From positions 1 to 64,000 of the forward strand of contig JAEUVO010000042.1 in NCBI GenBank assembly GCA_016786885.1: a stretch of DNA of 64,000 bases. The letters are read 5' to 3'. A program made the position numbers and the translations under genes. The DNA is from Chitinophagaceae bacterium (GTDB taxonomy: Bacteria > Bacteroidota > Bacteroidia > Chitinophagales > Chitinophagaceae). The notes under the pieces are model-generated. The model made no database searches. It worked only from the letters and a program-made list of their open reading frames with translations, and was not told the origin of the DNA. Of this stretch, positions 46,147 through 54,628 are shown one piece after another. How positions within the stretch are numbered: position 1 is the first letter of the stretch; the number at the start of each line of letters is the position of its first letter.

Positions 46147-47094
46147 ATGAAAAATATTAAACTAATTGAAGTTCCCTCAGAAATAGGAGCCGGTACCCGC
46201 GGCGCCAGCCTTGGAATTGATGCTATTAAAATTGCCGCTCTTGATTTCATGAGCAATTTTTTTATTCATTTCCCTTCCGAAAAAATTCAGACCGAGAATA
46301 AACTTCTTTACGAACCGATCGAATCCCCTTACGCTAAAAGAATAAAAGGAATTGCTGCTATCTATGAGAGAGTGAGCAAAGCGGTATCTGATTCAATGAA
46401 GAATAACTTCTTTCCTGTTGTTATTAGTGGTGATCATAGCACTGCCGGTGCTACCATTGCCGGTATTAAAATGGCAAAACCAAAGAGTAAACTCGGCGTA
46501 ATATGGATTGATGCACATGCAGATCTTCATACTCCTTATACAACGCCTTCCGGTAATGTACATGGCATGCCAATGTCTGTATCGATCAATAAAAACAATG
46601 AAGATTGCGCCGTACATGATATTGATGAGGAAACGGCAAAACATTGGAATTACCTGAAAAATATAGGTAAGATCGCACCAAAAGTTCTTCCAGAAGATGT
46701 GGTGTTCATTTCATTACGGGACTATGAAAAGGAAGAAAAACATCTCATTGAAAAGTATGATATGAAAGTTATCACAACAAAAGAAGTTCGTAATAAAGGG
46801 GCAGAGAATGTTGTGAGAGCGGTACTTAGATATTTATCTGATTGTACTGATATATACATATCCTTTGATGTCGATAGCCTGGATTCTTCCATCTCAAAGG
46901 GAACCGGCACCCCGGTAAGTAACGGACTTAAAGAACGGGAGGCTGAAGATCTTATCAGTAAATTCATGCAAAACCGTAAAGTTTGTTGTTTTGAAATAAC
47001 AGAAGTAAACCCAACACTGGATAAAGAAAACCTGATGGCAGAAATTGCTTTTAATATATTGCAGCGGAGTGTGAATGTTTTGATGATGAATTAA
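46147..47094 (+). CDS. Arginase-family ureohydrolase
   Basis: 315 residues. Binuclear manganese motifs SGDHSTAGA, WIDAHADLHTP and SFDVDSLDSSISKGTGTP, plus EITEVNPTLD near the C-terminus, match arginase rather than agmatinase or formiminoglutamase. Presumed reaction: L-arginine to ornithine and urea. The enzyme is cytoplasmic. No urease or ornithine pathway gene is in the window. Confidence 0.88.
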   Translation: MKNIKLIEVPSEIGAGTRGASLGIDAIKIAALDFMSNFFIHFPSEKIQTENKLLYEPIESPYAKRIKGIAAIYERVSKAVSDSMKNNFFPVVISGDHSTAGATIAGIKMAKPKSKLGVIWIDAHADLHTPYTTPSGNVHGMPMSVSINKNNEDCAVHDIDEETAKHWNYLKNIGKIAPKVLPEDVVFISLRDYEKEEKHLIEKYDMKVITTKEVRNKGAENVVRAVLRYLSDCTDIYISFDVDSLDSSISKGTGTPVSNGLKEREAEDLISKFMQNRKVCCFEITEVNPTLDKENLMAEIAFNILQRSVNVLMMN

Positions 47095-47107
47095 TGCATT
47101 TATATAA

Positions 47108-47720
47108 ATGAGAAATATCAACCTTATACATAAATATCTTTTATTCTTATTTGTATTCCATTCTGCGATACTTGCAGCACAAAGTGACACCTATGCGAAA
47201 TCGATCAGGAATTACCAGGAACAATATGTAAAGAATCACGGGGTTATAAAAGACAAAAAATAAAGACAATATTCATTTCTTTCCTGTAAACGAAAACTAT
47301 CGGGTACAGGCTAAATTTGAAAGAATGCATGAAGCTTCCTGGTTCAAAATGGAGACTTCCGGCAAAGAGAAAAAAACATACAGGACTTATGGAATACTAC
47401 ATTTTTCATTATATGGCACTACCTTCAAACTGTATGTTTACCAGTCACAGCAATTAATGTCAACTGAAAAATATGCTGATCATTTATTTATTCCATTCAC
47501 AGATAGTACAAATGGTGAAGAGAGCTACGAAAATGGGAGATATATAGACCTTAGTATTACAGATGTAGAAAACGGGAAGTTCATGATTGATTTCAATAAA
47601 GCCTATAATCCCTATTGCGCCTATATAAGTGATGTGTATAATTGCCCTGTACCCCCAAAAGAAAACAATCTCCCTGTAAAGATTAAAGCAGGTGAAATGA
47701 AATACGGTAAAATTCATTAG
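47108..47720 (+). pseudogene. DUF1684 lipoprotein-like gene with a +1 frameshift
   Basis: The first frame (47108-47263) encodes a signal peptide (ending LAAQ) and ...VKNHGVIKDKK then stops at TAA. The second frame continues with DNIHFFPVNENYRVQAKF and the DUF1684 landmarks RTYGILHFSLYG, LFIPFTDSTNGEESY, DFNKAYNPYCAY, CPVPPKENNLPVKIKAGEMKYGK. Removing one A from the six-A run at 47255-47260 joins both frames exactly. The gene is therefore broken, mis-sequenced or recoded. It starts 14 bases after arginase. The DUF1684 function is unknown. Confidence 0.85.
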
Positions 47721-47721
47721 G

Positions 47722-49023
47722 CTAGTATAAGGCAGCCAGCTTTACTTCGATTTGTTTCTTTGCAATAGGACCCAACTCGAATTCGTTTTCAAGGCATTGC
47801 TTCAACATCTTTCTTGCTTCTTCAGTTTTACCGATGTCAGCATAAATAAACCCCGAATGCATAAGCGCCTCCGGTTCGAATGTGAAATTATAAACATGGC
47901 CGCTACTGTATTCATATGCCTTTCTTAACTCACCTTTCCTGTAGTATGCCCAGGCAAGCAGGTCGCAGGTTTCGGGTGTAAACCGGTTCATTAGCTCCTT
48001 CTTTGCCATCGAAAGTGCTTTATCATAATCAGATAACTCCTCACAGTATAACTGAATGAGATATTTGTTATACATCCCGCCATAAGCTGGCTTTGAAACC
48101 TTTGAAATAAACTCATTCGTAAGTTGCCGGGCTTCATTTCGATTATCTTCTGATGCTGCTATATCAGCCAGCATTATTCTTAATTCCGGCATCTCTGCTT
48201 GAGAGAGAATATACCTTAGTATTCGTTTTGCTTCTCTATAGTTTTTATCATGCGAGTAAGCAATCCAGGCAATCCCCTTCAAACAGTATAAATTAGAAGG
48301 ATCTTTCTTCAATACTGACAGATAAGCCTGGTACGATTCCTTAATCCTCCCTGCATGTCCGTACATATCTCCCAGGTTTGACAATGTCCAGCAAAAAAGA
48401 CTCTTCTTTTTATCCTTTACCGTTTCCAAGGCTTCTTCCATCTGTAAAATCGCTTCATCTGTATTCCCTTTATGGTCTTCCCATTTCGCTTGCCGGATAA
48501 GGTAATCAAAGGCTGACTTGTCACCAAGACCCTCCAGGCATTTAGCTGCGGCCTGGTACCTTCCAAGTTCCATATTCACATCAAATTGCAGCAATTTGAG
48601 TAAGTATATATCACCTTTTACCTTTTCTGCTGACTGTATGAATTTATCGGCCACTTGAAACTGATGCTGTGTTATACTGTTTTGTGTAAGTGCATAAAGA
48701 ATTTCAGGATCTGTATGAGCTAATTTTTCAGAACTTCTTTTCAACAAGGAATCCCCTGTATTCAAATCGCTTACATTGCCTTTGACTTTAAACCGCCCCA
48801 GGTAATTACGGGCCAGCTCAAGCATATTAATGTAACCACCTGTATCCTTTGAAAGCCGATGGCTCCAAAATTCAATTTCGCTGGTTACTTTTTTGGCTTC
48901 ATCATCAATGGCTCCTTTTACAAGGTAAGCGCTATAATCATTCGTATTGGTAATAGGAGTGCTGCTGTTGCATGAAATACAAAGCATCATTACAGCAGCT
49001 GCTAACAGGAAAGTGATTCTCAT
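47722..49023 (-). CDS. TPR lipoprotein
   Basis: 433 residues with lipobox MLCISCNSS and about nine helical repeats of TPR type (for example GRIKESYQAYLSVLKKDPSN, AGEL-like RKAYEYSS, GKTEEARKMLKQCLEN). It lies on the same strand as the two DUF4331 genes, 65 bases downstream of the second, which suggests one operon. A scaffold role at the periplasmic face of a membrane is inferred. Substrate or partner unknown. Confidence 0.8.
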   Translation of the reverse strand: MRITFLLAAAVMMLCISCNSSTPITNTNDYSAYLVKGAIDDEAKKVTSEIEFWSHRLSKDTGGYINMLELARNYLGRFKVKGNVSDLNTGDSLLKRSSEKLAHTDPEILYALTQNSITQHQFQVADKFIQSAEKVKGDIYLLKLLQFDVNMELGRYQAAAKCLEGLGDKSAFDYLIRQAKWEDHKGNTDEAILQMEEALETVKDKKKSLFCWTLSNLGDMYGHAGRIKESYQAYLSVLKKDPSNLYCLKGIAWIAYSHDKNYREAKRILRYILSQAEMPELRIMLADIAASEDNRNEARQLTNEFISKVSKPAYGGMYNKYLIQLYCEELSDYDKALSMAKKELMNRFTPETCDLLAWAYYRKGELRKAYEYSSGHVYNFTFEPEALMHSGFIYADIGKTEEARKMLKQCLENEFELGPIAKKQIEVKLAALY

Positions 49024-49039
49024 AAAAATTACGATTAGA

Positions 49040-49070
49040 ACTAAGCCGGGTTTTATTTCCCCGGCTTAGT
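49040..49070 (-). terminator. Hairpin between the DUF4331 genes and the TPR gene
   Basis: Eleven-base-pair perfect stem (ACTAAGCCGGG at 49040-49050 with CCCGGCTTAGT at 49060-49070). On the minus strand it has no clear T run after it, so it may partly attenuate or stabilise the DUF4331 message before the TPR gene. Confidence 0.5.
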
Positions 49071-49088
49071 CAAAAAAATAAAGAATTA

Positions 49089-49619
49089 TCAATGGGGTGT
49101 AGCCAGGTATGGGAAGGTTGCTAAAAATGCTTTATCATTTGCATTTACATTATCATCCCTTAACCCGGGGTTTGATGCACCGGTAGCACCTCCAAAAATT
49201 AATATTAGCTCAGTAGTGATCACATCATCAGCAAGGGCTCTGCCTGTCAGTACATTTGTTCCGTCATAAAATGTAGTGGCGCCGTTCATTTTCACATTTA
49301 GTACATCAGTAACCAATACTGAGGCAAATGTTGCTTTATCTAAACCCAAAATATTGGTAGTGTATCCAAAGCCTGTCAAAACACTTTGGAATTGAGCATT
49401 GAATGCTGTATTCATGGCAGAAGGAACGGTAGTGTTGAATTCGTTCTTACGCGCAGCATTAACAAAAACTGTATTTACAGCCGGTCTTGCCATTTGATCG
49501 TTCTGGGTAAAAGTACCAGATATGTCAAAGTTGTCCATATCATCATTCTTATCACAACTGATGAGAAATAACCCCGTTGCCATTACAAATAATAAGGTTA
49601 GTTTATTAATATATATCAT
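49089..49619 (-). CDS. DUF4331 C-terminal half as a separate lipoprotein
   Basis: 176 residues. Lipobox GLFLISCDKND, then a sequence matching the C-terminal half of DUF4331: RPAVNTVFVNAARKNEFN, a middle with FASVLVTDVL, and the typical end GRALADDVITTELILIFGG, then DDNVNANDKAFLATFPYLATPH. The N-terminal half is the separate gene 27 bases upstream. Single-chain DUF4331 proteins are much longer, so the domain is split into two exported proteins that probably assemble. Confidence 0.82.
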   Translation of the reverse strand: MIYINKLTLLFVMATGLFLISCDKNDDMDNFDISGTFTQNDQMARPAVNTVFVNAARKNEFNTTVPSAMNTAFNAQFQSVLTGFGYTTNILGLDKATFASVLVTDVLNVKMNGATTFYDGTNVLTGRALADDVITTELILIFGGATGASNPGLRDDNVNANDKAFLATFPYLATPH

Positions 49620-49646
49620 AAAGTAATAATTTAATTGTTATAAGCA

Positions 49647-50321
49647 TTATTTAGATTTTGTTTCTCCCCACACATTTATGGTAGTGGCTGATCCTAATAA
49701 AGATTTTGGCACTTCCACTACTATGGACATGACGTTGGTTCCTGCAAATGAATCAACTCCGGGGTTACGGAAAGATGTTTGTGTTCCGGCTATTACTTCT
49801 TTAAAGCGAACGAGGTCAAAGAAGAATGGATCATCCCGTGGGCCTGCAAATATTCTAGTACCATTTGTGTTGGTTCCGCTAGAAGGAGCTGATGATGAAT
49901 TGTAAGAAGTTACTGAAACTTCGGTCACAGGACCATTTGCCATAACAGTACTGGTAGTACCGGGCGCAGCAGGAGCCACTGGTCCGTATACTCTCATTTT
50001 CCCATTCTGAACCAAACATTGAATAACCAGGTCTTCAATATTGTCACCTGTATTATCGATATTGAATTCATACATCACTCCGGCCGGGAAGGTTGCTGTG
50101 GCAGAAACTCCGGGTGAAAGCAATCCCTGAGTATTCAGAACGAATACCATTTTGCTGTTATCGACGGAACTCTGGAAAGCGTAAATATCTGTGATATCAT
50201 TACCCGGGCTGGTACTGCCGGGCCCGGTTACTGAAGGCGCATCAATATGGTCAGCAGCAAAAATAATTCCGCCAACCAGCAAGGCACTCAGTAATCCACC
50301 TACTAAAATTTTTCTTTTCAT
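49647..50321 (-). CDS. DUF4331 N-terminal half, exported
   Basis: 224 residues with a signal-like N-terminus (GLLSALLVGGIIFAADH) and the DUF4331 opening HIDAPSVTGPGSTSPGNDITDIYAFQS, where His and Asp are conserved. A beta-rich middle and RIFAGPRDDPFFFDLVRFKEV follow, and the chain stops after IVVEVPKSLLGSATTINVWGETK. This is only the first half of the family. The second half follows as its own gene. A TonB-dependent receptor gene starts divergently 177 bases upstream. Confidence 0.85.
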   Translation of the reverse strand: MKRKILVGGLLSALLVGGIIFAADHIDAPSVTGPGSTSPGNDITDIYAFQSSVDNSKMVFVLNTQGLLSPGVSATATFPAGVMYEFNIDNTGDNIEDLVIQCLVQNGKMRVYGPVAPAAPGTTSTVMANGPVTEVSVTSYNSSSAPSSGTNTNGTRIFAGPRDDPFFFDLVRFKEVIAGTQTSFRNPGVDSFAGTNVMSIVVEVPKSLLGSATTINVWGETKSK

Positions 50322-50497
50322 AAAAAAAGATTTAATTAAAATGATTATTAAAAAACAGGACGAATTGAGATACGATGGCTGGGAAATATTGGATTGCCGT
50401 TTAAAGGAAATATTATCCCTTATTCACAAAAAAATTATGAGAACCAAACCAATATGTAAATTGTACCGTAAATCAAGCATAACAAAATAACTGGTCC

Positions 50498-52756
50498 ATG
50501 CCATTCATACGAATACCTTTCTTTTTGTTTTTGCTACTGTTTTCTGTAGAAAGTTCAGCGCAGAAAGGAACAATCAATGGTTATATAAATGATGCCGAAT
50601 CAAGATTACCCTTGAATGGTGCAAGTATTAATATAACAGGAGGAAAAGGTGATAATTCTGATATGTTCGGCAAATTCAATATTCCGGCAATTAACCCCGG
50701 GCAGTATGAACTCATTGTATCACATATAGGGTACAAAACTGAAATAGTACCTGTAGAAGTAAAACCCGACTTACTTTCTACTATTACAATAAATCTGAGA
50801 AGAAGCGATCTTGATTTATCTGAAGTAAGGATAAACAGCAAGAAGACATCTGGTCTTAGTACCATAAGTGCTGTAGACATAAAAGTCCGTCCGGTCAATA
50901 CGTCACAAGATGTGCTAAGAATTGTTCCCGGTTTGTTTATTGCACAACATGCAGGAGGTGGAAAAGCAGAACAGATATTTCTTCGTGGCTTCGATATTGA
51001 TCACGGCACTGATATCGCTATCTCAGTAGATGGTATTCCTGTAAACATGGTCAGTCATGCCCATGGGCAGGGTTATGCAGATCTTCATTTCCTCATTCCG
51101 GAGACAGTAGAAAAGGCTGATTTTGATAAAGGGCCTTACTTTTCATCAAAAGGAAACCTGGCCACATCTGCTTACGTTGATTTTAGTACAAGAGATTTTA
51201 TTGAATCCAATTCAATAAAAACAGAAATTGGTCAATTCAACACAAAAAGGGTAAGCGGAATGCTGAAACTCTTCAATAAGACCAACGAAAGAAGCCGTCA
51301 GCAGTTTTATATTGCCTCTGAATACTCTGCAACAGATGGATATTTTGAGAGTCCGCAGGATTTTCATCGTTTCAACCTGATGGGAAAATATAATGCCTGG
51401 TTTGGCAATCAATCACAACTCGCCATTTCAGCATCAACATTTGATAGTAAATGGTATGCGTCGGGACAAATACCTGACAGGGCCGTACAAGCAGGTATCA
51501 TCAACCGTTTTGGATCAATTGACAACACAGAAGGAGGAAATACAAGCCGTACTAATGTAAATATCCGGTTCAATAAGCAATGGAAAAGCAACTGGAAAAC
51601 AACAGACCAATTTTACTTTAGCCGGTATAAATTTAATTTGTATTCCAATTTTACTTTCTTCCTGGAAGATGATATAAATGGAGACATGATCAATCAACGG
51701 GAAACGAGGAACATATTTGGATATACTACAACTGCTTTAAAATCTTACTTAATTGGAAACAAAAGAGCTGTTACTGAATTAGGAGCTGGCTTCAGGCATG
51801 ATGATGTAACGGATATTGAACTTTCTAAGGCCAACAGAGAAACTTTTTTTAACAATATTCAAAAAGGTGATGTAAAAGAAACTAACTCCTTTGCCTACAT
51901 CAACCAGGATATTTCGCTTACCGAAAAATTAAATATTAATGCCGGATTAAGATACGATCATTTCATTTTCAGGTACAGGGATGAACTGGCAGGAGCTGCT
52001 GATTTCAGTAAACAAAGGAAAGGAACAGTAAGCCCTAAGCTGAATATCAGCTACTCTTTCTCACAAAAAATTAAGATTTACCTGAATAATGGCATTGGCT
52101 TTCATTCTAACGACACAAGGGTGATACTGGACAACCAGGCTAAAGATATATTACCGAAAGTATATGGAACAGATCTTGGAGTGATAATAAAATCAGGCAA
52201 AAAACTGATATTAAAAGCTGCCTTATGGCATCTTTATTCACTACAGGAATTTGTGTATGTGGGGGATGCCGGTATAGTAGAGCCGAGTGGCAAGACAAGA
52301 AGAATAGGAACAGATATATCGGCCCGTTATCAATTCAATAAATGGTTGTTTGGCGATATTGATATTAATCTTACCCGTGCCCGTGCCATTGAAGAAGCCA
52401 AAGGCGAAGATTTTGTGCCGCTTGCCCCTTCATTTACCAGTATTGGCGGGCTTACTGCTAAAATAAAAAATGGTTTTAGCGGTTCATTACGGTACAGATT
52501 TATCAACAGCAGACCGGCAAATGAAACTAATACGGTGAGTGCAGAGGGTTACATACTGGTTGATATGACTGCAGCATATCGTTTTAAAAAATTCGACTTC
52601 ACGTTGTCAGTAGAAAATCTTCTTAACAGGGATTGGAGAGAGGCCCAATTTGATACTGAGTCGAGATTATCATTTGAAGCAAATCCTGTTTCCGAAATAC
52701 ATTATACTCCGGGTATACCCCGTTTCCTGAAAGCAGGAGTTGCCTTTCACTTTTAA
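50498..52756 (+). CDS. TonB-dependent receptor
   Basis: 752 residues. Signal peptide (ending SAQ), CarboxypepD_reg-like domain (24-105), plug (DVLRIVPGLFIAQHAGGGKAEQIFLRGFDIDHG, with DGIPVNMVSHAHGQGYADLHFL), and a 22-strand-type barrel ending in GIPRFLKAGVAFHF with the C-terminal Phe expected for BAM. It imports an unknown substrate; the histidine-rich plug region (HAHGQGYADLH) might touch a metal. The gene is divergent from the DUF4331-TPR operon, suggesting a functional link. Confidence 0.93.
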   Translation: MPFIRIPFFLFLLLFSVESSAQKGTINGYINDAESRLPLNGASINITGGKGDNSDMFGKFNIPAINPGQYELIVSHIGYKTEIVPVEVKPDLLSTITINLRRSDLDLSEVRINSKKTSGLSTISAVDIKVRPVNTSQDVLRIVPGLFIAQHAGGGKAEQIFLRGFDIDHGTDIAISVDGIPVNMVSHAHGQGYADLHFLIPETVEKADFDKGPYFSSKGNLATSAYVDFSTRDFIESNSIKTEIGQFNTKRVSGMLKLFNKTNERSRQQFYIASEYSATDGYFESPQDFHRFNLMGKYNAWFGNQSQLAISASTFDSKWYASGQIPDRAVQAGIINRFGSIDNTEGGNTSRTNVNIRFNKQWKSNWKTTDQFYFSRYKFNLYSNFTFFLEDDINGDMINQRETRNIFGYTTTALKSYLIGNKRAVTELGAGFRHDDVTDIELSKANRETFFNNIQKGDVKETNSFAYINQDISLTEKLNINAGLRYDHFIFRYRDELAGAADFSKQRKGTVSPKLNISYSFSQKIKIYLNNGIGFHSNDTRVILDNQAKDILPKVYGTDLGVIIKSGKKLILKAALWHLYSLQEFVYVGDAGIVEPSGKTRRIGTDISARYQFNKWLFGDIDINLTRARAIEEAKGEDFVPLAPSFTSIGGLTAKIKNGFSGSLRYRFINSRPANETNTVSAEGYILVDMTAAYRFKKFDFTLSVENLLNRDWREAQFDTESRLSFEANPVSEIHYTPGIPRFLKAGVAFHF

Positions 52757-53643
52757 TCCCCAAATGTTTTCTTCAATCCTTCTGAAAATGAAATCGGGCA
52801 AAAGCTCAATTCTCTCCGGGCTTTATCAATATTGAATCCTGTTCTGGGAGGTCTTTTTGCCGGCTGGCTGAATGTATCTGCTGTTACTCTTTTTATCAAC
52901 TCCTTGTTTAAGCAAAGATAATCAGCCACTTTGCATGCCATTTCATAAGGGGTCAATACATCTTCACCACTAATATGAAAAATTCCGCTGGTTTTGTTTT
53001 TTATCATTGAAACAATGGCTGTCGCCAGATCTTCTACATAAGTAGGGGTACGGACCTGGTCATCTACCACTTTGTATTCTTCTCCCCTCTCCAGTTTTTC
53101 TTTTACTATTGTAAGAATATTACTCCTGCCAGCCATTGGTTTTCCATAAACAAGCACAGTCCGGACAATCGACCAGCTATACTGGTACTGCTTTACAATT
53201 TTTTCTGCCTCGAGTTTTGTTTGCCCGTAGAAATTAACGGGCCTGGTAATATCTTCCTCTGTATACATTCCTTTCTCTCCATCAAAAACAAAATCGGTAG
53301 ATATATAGATGAAAGAACTCTTATACTCAGCCGCTTCAGAGAGTAACGCTCCAGTTGCTTCCGTATTTATTTTGTAAGCAGCTGATCTGTCCAACTCGCA
53401 TTCGTCGGGCTTACTTATTGCTCCTGCATGTACTATAACAGCAGGCCTGTGTTCCCTGAAAACATTTTTCACTGCTTCCTGATCGGTAAAATCCATCTCT
53501 GCATAAACAAAATTATTATTATTTGTGTAAGGTAATCTGCAAATACCCCGGCCTGTAGCAACTACGGCATAATCCCTGTTTAATAATTGTCCGCATAGAT
53601 AATAACCCAGGAACCCGCTGGCTCCGGTAATAAGTATATTCAT
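52753..53643 (-). CDS. RmlD-like NAD-dependent sugar reductase (extended SDR)
   Basis: 296 residues. N-terminal GASGFLGYYLC binds NAD(P), with STDFVFDGEKGMY and YGQTKLEAEKIV giving the catalytic Tyr-x3-Lys. Closest in type to dTDP-4-dehydrorhamnose reductase, but rmlABC are not adjacent, so the substrate is not certain. Its stop overlaps the TonB receptor stop by 4 bases. Confidence 0.87.
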   Translation of the reverse strand: MNILITGASGFLGYYLCGQLLNRDYAVVATGRGICRLPYTNNNNFVYAEMDFTDQEAVKNVFREHRPAVIVHAGAISKPDECELDRSAAYKINTEATGALLSEAAEYKSSFIYISTDFVFDGEKGMYTEEDITRPVNFYGQTKLEAEKIVKQYQYSWSIVRTVLVYGKPMAGRSNILTIVKEKLERGEEYKVVDDQVRTPTYVEDLATAIVSMIKNKTSGIFHISGEDVLTPYEMACKVADYLCLNKELIKRVTADTFSQPAKRPPRTGFNIDKARRELSFCPISFSEGLKKTFGD

Positions 53644-53669
53644 AATTCAAAAGTAGAATTATCAAAACA

Positions 53670-53700
53670 AAAAATCCTGCTCAATATGAACAGGATTTTT
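53670..53700 (-). terminator. Terminator of the exported unknown protein gene
   Basis: AAAAATCCTG (53670-53679) pairs with CAGGATTTTT (53691-53700) across an 11-base loop. On the minus strand the descending arm ends in six T, 23 bases after the stop of the upstream gene, so the RmlD-like gene is a separate unit. Confidence 0.8.
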
Positions 53701-53722
53701 TAAAGAACTCTTTACTACCCGC

Positions 53723-54445
53723 TTATGGCTTATTCAATGCCTCAACAAGCATGGTTAGTTCGCTTTCACTTTTCAGCTTCAAATTATTGGCTGATACTAC
53801 TTCATTGATCTTTGCCGACAGATCAGGTAATGCCTCTGCTATATCTTTTTTTCCTTTAACCTTCTTAATTGCGCCACCTGGTACATACACATAATACTGT
53901 TCAGTAGTAACAATCTCACGGCGGCTGTAATCTCCTAGTGTATTAGCATCTTCTACTTTCTGGCTCATATACTTCAATAAATGAACTTTGGGGCCAGAAG
54001 AAAGCACCTGGTATATAGATTTCTCCGTTTGTTTATCAACTTCCGGATAGCCATTTCTAAATTCAAAATGTTTTACAGAGCCATCTTCCAGGGCAAGGTC
54101 ATATGCAACAGATTTAAAAGCTTCAAGCTTCATATCCTGCCCATCCTTCTGCACCATGATGGCATTATTATAAATATTGAATTTCACCAACACATTAGAA
54201 ATAGTTTTGCCACTGGGAATCTGGACCGTTGCAGGTTTGTATTCCAGGCTTAAAAAAGGAGAACCTCCTACTTCCTGCAAAGCAGGTAATCGCATAGGTA
54301 CTATTACCAGGTCTTCAAAAATAGCTTCATTACTACTATTGCTTTCTGCTGGTGCCTCATTGACTGTTTGTGCAAAAGTGCCGGAAACAGCAGCAAAAAA
54401 AAGCGCTACACATAAAAATAACCTGAATGAATAGTTGAATTTCAT
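53723..54445 (-). CDS. Unknown exported protein
   Basis: About 240 residues. A clear signal peptide (FRLFLCVALFFAAVSGTFAQ) and a mixed alpha/beta body (SFLSLEYKPATVQIP, KHFEFRNGYPEVDKQTEKS, EQYYVYVPGGAIKKVKGKKD). I recognise no domain. The ATG at 54445 is used because it begins the signal peptide. It ends at a strong terminator. Confidence 0.7.
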   Translation of the reverse strand: MKFNYSFRLFLCVALFFAAVSGTFAQTVNEAPAESNSSNEAIFEDLVIVPMRLPALQEVGGSPFLSLEYKPATVQIPSGKTISNVLVKFNIYNNAIMVQKDGQDMKLEAFKSVAYDLALEDGSVKHFEFRNGYPEVDKQTEKSIYQVLSSGPKVHLLKYMSQKVEDANTLGDYSRREIVTTEQYYVYVPGGAIKKVKGKKDIAEALPDLSAKINEVVSANNLKLKSESELTMLVEALNKP

Positions 54446-54582
54446 TATAATAAAAATTTTAGTGGGCAAATATATCAAACGTATAAACAGAAAAAAAGCC
54501 ATTTATAAATTTATCAGTGCACAATCGTTTGTTTTTTCACTTATTAAAATTTTGAACAATATCTTGGGTGATATATAAAAAA

Positions 54583-54609
54583 ATGGCCATACAATTTCCG
54601 TATGGCCAT
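54583..54609 (-). terminator. Terminator of the prolyl oligopeptidase gene
   Basis: Perfect 10-bp stem ATGGCCATAC (54583-54592) with GTATGGCCAT (54600-54609) and a 7-base loop, followed on the minus strand by a T run. It is 20 bases past the stop. Confidence 0.85.
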
Positions 54610-54628
54610 CAATCCTTCCCTGGTTAAG

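Noticed and set aside
50341..50490. Small plus-strand frame in the gap between DUF4331 and the TonB receptor (about 49 codons)
   Set aside because: Lys-rich, no family, and it occupies the space expected for the divergent promoters.
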